Positions 6,190-9,007 of a DNA stretch of 9,007 nucleotides are shown piece by piece (position 1 is the stretch's first letter; each line of letters begins with the position of its first letter). The stretch is taken from positions 1 through 9,007 of the forward strand of contig JBCDAU010000073.1 of the NCBI GenBank assembly GCA_039185015.1. The letters are read 5' to 3'. The translations under genes were made by a program, and so were the position numbers. The DNA comes from JBCBSZ01 sp039185015. GTDB lineage: Bacteria; Actinomycetota; Acidimicrobiia; Acidimicrobiales; Poriferisodalaceae. The notes under the pieces were generated by a model. That model was not told where the DNA came from, did no database searches, and saw only the letters and a program-made list of their open reading frames with translations.

Positions 6190-6884
6190 CAGGCGACGGA
6201 CCTCGCGACGAAGCGGTAGCCGACCCCCCGCACCGTGCCGATGAAGGCGGGCTCGGAGGCGTCGTCGCCGAGCGCCTTGCGGAGGTTGCCGATGTGGACG
6301 TCGACGATGCGGTCCTCGCCGTAGAAGTCACGACCCCACACCCGTTCGATCAGCTGGTGCCGGGCGAAGACGCGGCCCGGGCTCTCGGCGAGCGCGAGCA
6401 GCAGCTGGAACTGGAGCGCCGTGAGCTCGATCTCGGTGCCGTCGCGCTCGACGCGGTGCTCGTCGACGTCGATGGCGAGCCCCTCGAAGACGAGTGCCTG
6501 GCGACGCGCCTCGGTCGCACCTCGGGCTCGGCGGAGCACGGCCTTGACGCGGGCGACGACTTCGCGGGGCGAGAACGGCTTGGTGACGTAGTCGTCCGCG
6601 CCCACCGAGAGTCCGATGAGCCGATCGGTCTCCTCGACGGCCGCGGTGAGCAGGATCACGTAGATGTCGGACCGACGGCGGATCTCGCGCAGCGCGTCGA
6701 CGCCGTTCAGCCGCGGCATGCGCACGTCCATGATGATGAGGTCGAGGTCGGGGCCGCGGTCCATCCGCTCGACGGCGGCCTGACCGTCGGCCAGCTCCTC
6801 GACCACGAAGCCGTCGTCGGTCAGGTACGAGGCGACGAGGCGGCGGATCGGTTCTTCGTCATCGACGACGAGGATGCGGTTCAT
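6189..6884 (-). CDS. OmpR/PhoB-family response regulator
   Basis: This 231-residue regulator has an N-terminal receiver domain (about 1-115) and a C-terminal winged-helix DNA-binding domain (about 130-228). Receiver residues are intact: acidic pocket D8, D9, E10; phospho-acceptor D53 (IIMDVRMP); T80; Y99; and K102 (YVTKPF). The effector domain shows ELTALQFQLLLALAESPG, RHQLIERVWG and VDVHIGNLRKALGDD, and ends in VRGVGYRF, as in OmpR/PhoB proteins. Phosphotransfer from the adjacent kinase is inferred from the one-base overlap. No Shine-Dalgarno is visible before the ATG (the upstream bases read CCGCTCTC). A strong hairpin ends 9 nt before the start, so translation may be unusual or the promoter may lie close by. 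Its targets are unknown; its own cluster and the divergent dehydrogenase are candidates. Confidence 0.96.
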   Translation of the reverse strand: MNRILVVDDEEPIRRLVASYLTDDGFVVEELADGQAAVERMDRGPDLDLIIMDVRMPRLNGVDALREIRRRSDIYVILLTAAVEETDRLIGLSVGADDYVTKPFSPREVVARVKAVLRRARGATEARRQALVFEGLAIDVDEHRVERDGTEIELTALQFQLLLALAESPGRVFARHQLIERVWGRDFYGEDRIVDVHIGNLRKALGDDASEPAFIGTVRGVGYRFVARSVA

Positions 6885-6893
6885 GAGAGCGGA

Positions 6894-6925
6894 CGAGCCG
6901 GCCGTCCCGATGGACGACCGGCTCG
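6894..6925 (-). promoter_or_regulatory. 14-bp GC-rich hairpin between SHOCT and response-regulator genes
   Basis: In minus-strand RNA, CGAGCCGG-U-CGUCC pairs with GGACG-G-CCGGCUCG around the loop AUCG, giving 14 continuous pairs with one U-G wobble. In plus-strand RNA the same position would be a C-A mismatch, so the uninterrupted stem belongs to the transcribed strand of the cluster. It lies 18 nt after the SHOCT stop and ends 9 nt before the response-regulator ATG. No U tract follows. It could be a tail-less terminator, an attenuator, an RNA-processing site or a translation block. Confidence 0.55.
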
Positions 6926-6943
6926 CACCCTAGGCGCTGCGGC

Positions 6944-7276
6944 TCAGGTCCGACCGCCGCCGGCGGGGTCCGCCGGGGGGTCGTCGGGCGGGTCCGCGAC
7001 GGCCGTCGACGTGCGGGGCGGTGCCGGCGGGACGTCGTCCTTGCCGTCGAGGACCGCCTTGCGGTGCTCGTACTCGGCTCGGTCGATGTCGCCGCGGGCG
7101 AAGCGCTCGTCGAGCACCTGCCGGGCGCTCGCTCCCCTGCCCACGGGGCCGCCGCGGCGTCGCCGGAAGAAGAGGAAGGCGGCGAGACCGAGCAGCAGGA
7201 GGAGGAAGAAGGGGAAGAAGAACTCGCCGTCGCCACCGCGGTGGTCGGCGAGGACGTTGGCGGACTCGAGGATCAT
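6944..7276 (-). CDS. Small single-pass membrane protein with C-terminal SHOCT domain
   Basis: This 110-residue protein has a short N-terminus, one hydrophobic segment (about 19-37, FFFPFFLLLLLGLAAFLFF) and then RRRR, which by the positive-inside rule puts the C-terminal part in the cytoplasm. A SHOCT (short C-terminal) motif follows: ARQVLDERFARGDIDRAEYEHRKAVL (about 51-76). The tail is Pro/Asp-rich and probably disordered. SHOCT domains are common in small bacterial membrane proteins and have been linked to oligomerisation, but the role here is not known. The start at 7276 is set by AAGGAG (7288-7283), six nt upstream; in-frame upstream ATGs lack such a site. It is first in the SHOCT-regulator-kinase cluster, 59 nt before the response regulator with the hairpin between, so co-transcription may be partial. 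Confidence 0.8.
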   Translation of the reverse strand: MILESANVLADHRGGDGEFFFPFFLLLLLGLAAFLFFRRRRGGPVGRGASARQVLDERFARGDIDRAEYEHRKAVLDGKDDVPPAPPRTSTAVADPPDDPPADPAGGGRT

Positions 7277-7282
7277 CGAAGG

Positions 7283-7288
7283 CTCCTT
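7283..7288 (-). promoter_or_regulatory. Shine-Dalgarno AAGGAG that fixes the SHOCT gene start
   Basis: Read on the minus strand, AAGGAG is followed by CCTTCG and the ATG at 7276, a 6-nt spacing. It selects this start over longer in-frame versions that would run into the intergenic region. Confidence 0.75.
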
Positions 7289-7375
7289 GTGGTGGTGGGC
7301 CTCCACGATGCGGACGGGCCGTGAAGCCTCGATCGCGCCGAACATCAAGCTTCGGTGAAGGTGGGGTGCTCCTCG

Positions 7376-7399
7376 ACGTGTCAAGCAACCCGAACACGT
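7376..7399. promoter_or_regulatory. Inverted repeat ACGTGT-N12-ACACGT, candidate operator before the aldehyde dehydrogenase
   Basis: ACGTGT (7376-7381) and ACACGT (7394-7399) are perfect inverted half-sites 12 nt apart in the divergent gap. They overlap a possible dehydrogenase promoter (GTGTCA at 7378-7383, 18 nt, TAGAGA at 7402-7407). A consensus -35 TTGACA also reads on the minus strand (7384-7379) toward the SHOCT gene, but I see no good -10 for it. No dedicated regulator gene is adjacent. Confidence 0.35.
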
Positions 7400-7430
7400 G
7401 GTAGAGACGCGGGTCAGGAGACGAACGCCC

Positions 7431-7437
7431 GGGGAGG
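7431..7437 (+). promoter_or_regulatory. Shine-Dalgarno GGGGAGG that decides the aldehyde dehydrogenase start
   Basis: GGGGAGG ends 4 nt before the GTG at 7442. The in-frame ATG at 7355 lacks such a site and would add 29 residues (Cys/Arg-rich, unlike this family), with its coding running through the inverted repeat. Confidence 0.65.
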
Positions 7438-7441
7438 CACC

Positions 7442-8878
7442 GTGCAGGTCGGAGACAACGTCGCGAAGTTCTACATCGGGGGGCAGTGGGTCGAGCCCAG
7501 TACCCCGGACCGACACGAGGTCATCAATCCGGCGACCGAGGAGCCGCTCGCCTCCATCGCGATGGGCGGCACCGCCGACGTCGATGCGGCGGTCGCGGCG
7601 GCGCAGGCCGCCTTCGAGAGCTTCTCGCAGACCACCGTCGAGGAGCGCGTCCAGCTGCTCAACAAGATCACCGAGCTGCTCGGTGCCCGCTCGGAGGACC
7701 TGGCCGCCATCGTGAGCGCCGAGATGGGTGCTCCGAACCGGCTGGCCAAGGCTGCGCAGGCACCCTCCGGGTTCGCCCACTTCGCCACCACCGCAGCGCT
7801 GCTCGGCTCGTTCGAGTTCGAGGAGCAGGTCGGCACCTCCCTCGTCGTGAAGGAGCCCGTCGGCGTGGTCGGGATGATCACGCCATGGAACTGGCCGGTC
7901 AACCAGATCGCCTGCAAGGTGGCCCCGGCGCTCGCCGCCGGTTGCACGATGGTGCTCAAGCCGTCCGAGGTCGCCCCGCTCAACGCCATCCTCCTCGCCG
8001 AGATCTTCGACGAGGCCGGGGTGCCGCCGGGCGTGTTCAACCTCGTCAACGGCGACGGTCCGACGGTGGGTGCGTATCTGTCGTCGCATCCGGGTGTCGA
8101 CATGATGTCGTTCACCGGGTCGACCCGGGCCGGCGTCGAGGTGGCCAAGAACGCTGCTCCGACCGTCAAGCGGGTGGCGCAGGAGCTTGGTGGCAAGTCG
8201 GCCAACATCATCCTCGACGACGCCAACCTCGAGGAGGCCGTCGGCCGCGACGCCTTCGGCATGTGCACCAACTCGGGCCAGTCCTGCAACGCCGCGACGC
8301 GCATGCTGGTGCCGTCGTCGAAGATGGACGAGGCGGCGGCGATCGCCAAGGCGGCGATGGAGTCGGTCGTGGTCGGCGACCCTGATGGCGACGGCACCGT
8401 CATCGGTCCGGTGGTATCGGAGGCCCAGTGGAACAAGATCCAGGGCCTGATCCAGGCCGGGATCGACGAGGGCGCCACGCTGGTCACCGGCGGCACCGGT
8501 CGCCCCGACGGCCTCGACTCCGGGTACTACGTGAAGCCGACGCTGTTCGCCGACGTCACCAACGACATGCGCATCGCCCAGGAGGAGATCTTCGGCCCCG
8601 TCCTGGTGATGATCGGCTACGAGGACGACGAGGACGCCGTGCGCATCGCGAACGACACGGTCTATGGCCTTGCCGGCTACATCTCCGGCAGCCAGGACCG
8701 GGCGGTCGGGATCGCCCGCCGGATCCGTACCGGCAACATGCACGTCAACGGCGCCGGTCCCGACTTCAACGCCCCGTTCGGTGGCTACAAGCAGTCCGGC
8801 AACGGTCGTGAGTGGGGCCGCCACGGGCTGGAGGAGTTCCTCGAGACCAAGGCGATCCTCGGCGCCGGCGCGAGCTAG
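7442..8878 (+). CDS. NAD(P)-dependent aldehyde dehydrogenase family protein (CddD-like subgroup)
   Basis: This 478-residue cytoplasmic enzyme oxidises an aldehyde to the acid with NAD(P)+. Its length is normal for the ALDH superfamily. Starting from the GTG at 7442, motifs include TPWNWPVNQIACKVAPALAAG with the oxyanion-hole Asn N150, LKPSEVAPL (K173), FTGSTRAG (226-231), the general base E248 in QELGGKSANI, catalytic C282 in NSGQSCNAATRMLVP, and EEIFGPVL near 382. The NSGQSCNA-TRMLVP form resembles the CddD/SSP0762-type branch of the superfamily; this is family knowledge recalled by eye, and the true substrate is unknown. The GTG start is chosen for the GGGGAGG 4 nt upstream and the typical opening FYIGGQWV. 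The gene is divergent from the two-component cluster, with a candidate operator between. It ends just before the anomalous homopolymer tract. Confidence 0.95.
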   Translation: MQVGDNVAKFYIGGQWVEPSTPDRHEVINPATEEPLASIAMGGTADVDAAVAAAQAAFESFSQTTVEERVQLLNKITELLGARSEDLAAIVSAEMGAPNRLAKAAQAPSGFAHFATTAALLGSFEFEEQVGTSLVVKEPVGVVGMITPWNWPVNQIACKVAPALAAGCTMVLKPSEVAPLNAILLAEIFDEAGVPPGVFNLVNGDGPTVGAYLSSHPGVDMMSFTGSTRAGVEVAKNAAPTVKRVAQELGGKSANIILDDANLEEAVGRDAFGMCTNSGQSCNAATRMLVPSSKMDEAAAIAKAAMESVVVGDPDGDGTVIGPVVSEAQWNKIQGLIQAGIDEGATLVTGGTGRPDGLDSGYYVKPTLFADVTNDMRIAQEEIFGPVLVMIGYEDDEDAVRIANDTVYGLAGYISGSQDRAVGIARRIRTGNMHVNGAGPDFNAPFGGYKQSGNGREWGRHGLEEFLETKAILGAGAS

Positions 8879-8892
8879 CAGCTGATCCGGTC

Positions 8893-9007
8893 GGGGGGGG
8901 GGGGGCGCCCCCCCCCCCCCCCCCCCGCCCGCAGAGGCCCAACCCCACGAAAATAAAAAGGAAAAAAAGAAAGAGGTTGGATTGGTGAGGAGTATAGAAA
9001 AACCAAC
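8893..9007. other. G13-CG-C19 homopolymer tract and AT-rich tail, probable contig-end artefact
   Basis: A run of 13 G (8893-8905), then CG, then 19 C (8908-8926) is followed from about 8939 by A-rich purine sequence such as AAATAAAAAGG and GAAAAAAAGAAAG. This composition has no parallel in the preceding 8.9 kb. No gene is supported here. The pattern suits unreliable read ends or a chimeric join. A natural GC hairpin followed by foreign sequence is possible but less likely. Confidence 0.6.

Noticed and set aside
6944..8824. A 626-codon open minus-strand frame running opposite the aldehyde dehydrogenase into the SHOCT gene
   Set aside because: Its upstream part is a high-GC shadow of the dehydrogenase, which has full family motifs on the plus strand. 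Only the last 110 codons are supported, by SHOCT motif and Shine-Dalgarno.
8766..8948. A 60-codon minus-strand frame over the homopolymer tract
   Set aside because: Its Gly/Pro runs come from the G/C homopolymers, and it overlaps the dehydrogenase end; not a credible gene.

Overview
The window is high-GC DNA (roughly 70% by eye) and reads as a chromosomal piece of an actinobacterium. The evidence is an F420-dependent luciferase-like oxidoreductase, a mycothiol-type TIGR03086 (DinB-fold) protein, a WYL regulator, a GTG-started gene, and strong G/C third-position bias. Acidimicrobiia is a reasonable guess but is inference only. The first gene is cut at the left edge. The right end runs into a G/C homopolymer and then AT-rich sequence unlike everything else, so the window may be a whole short contig with an unreliable end.

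Layout, left to right: (1) the 3' part of an LLM-class F420-dependent oxidoreductase (+); (2) a WYL-domain regulator (-), divergent from (3) a TIGR03086 metal-binding protein (+), with a near-perfect 27-bp palindrome almost exactly midway between their start codons; (4) class II xylose isomerase xylA (-), divergent from (5) a ROK-family repressor (+), which together form a probable xylose-responsive pair; (6) a three-gene minus-strand cluster, SHOCT-domain small membrane protein, then OmpR-family response regulator, then two-TM sensor histidine kinase, the last two overlapping by one base; (7) an NAD(P)-dependent aldehyde dehydrogenase (+) divergent from that cluster.

The genes alternate tightly. 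Convergent pairs are separated by 22, 1 and 0 bases, and all regulatory space lies in the three divergent gaps (62, 217 and 165 nt). No intergenic stretch exceeds 300 nt. There are no RNA genes, insertion sequences, CRISPR arrays or phage genes. The gene families are ordinary. The more interesting signals are small: the midpoint palindrome at 1724-1750, a five-codon leader ORF with its own strong Shine-Dalgarno that overlaps the xylA start, a strand-asymmetric 14-bp hairpin just before the response-regulator start, and a hairpin with two opposing stop codons at its apex.
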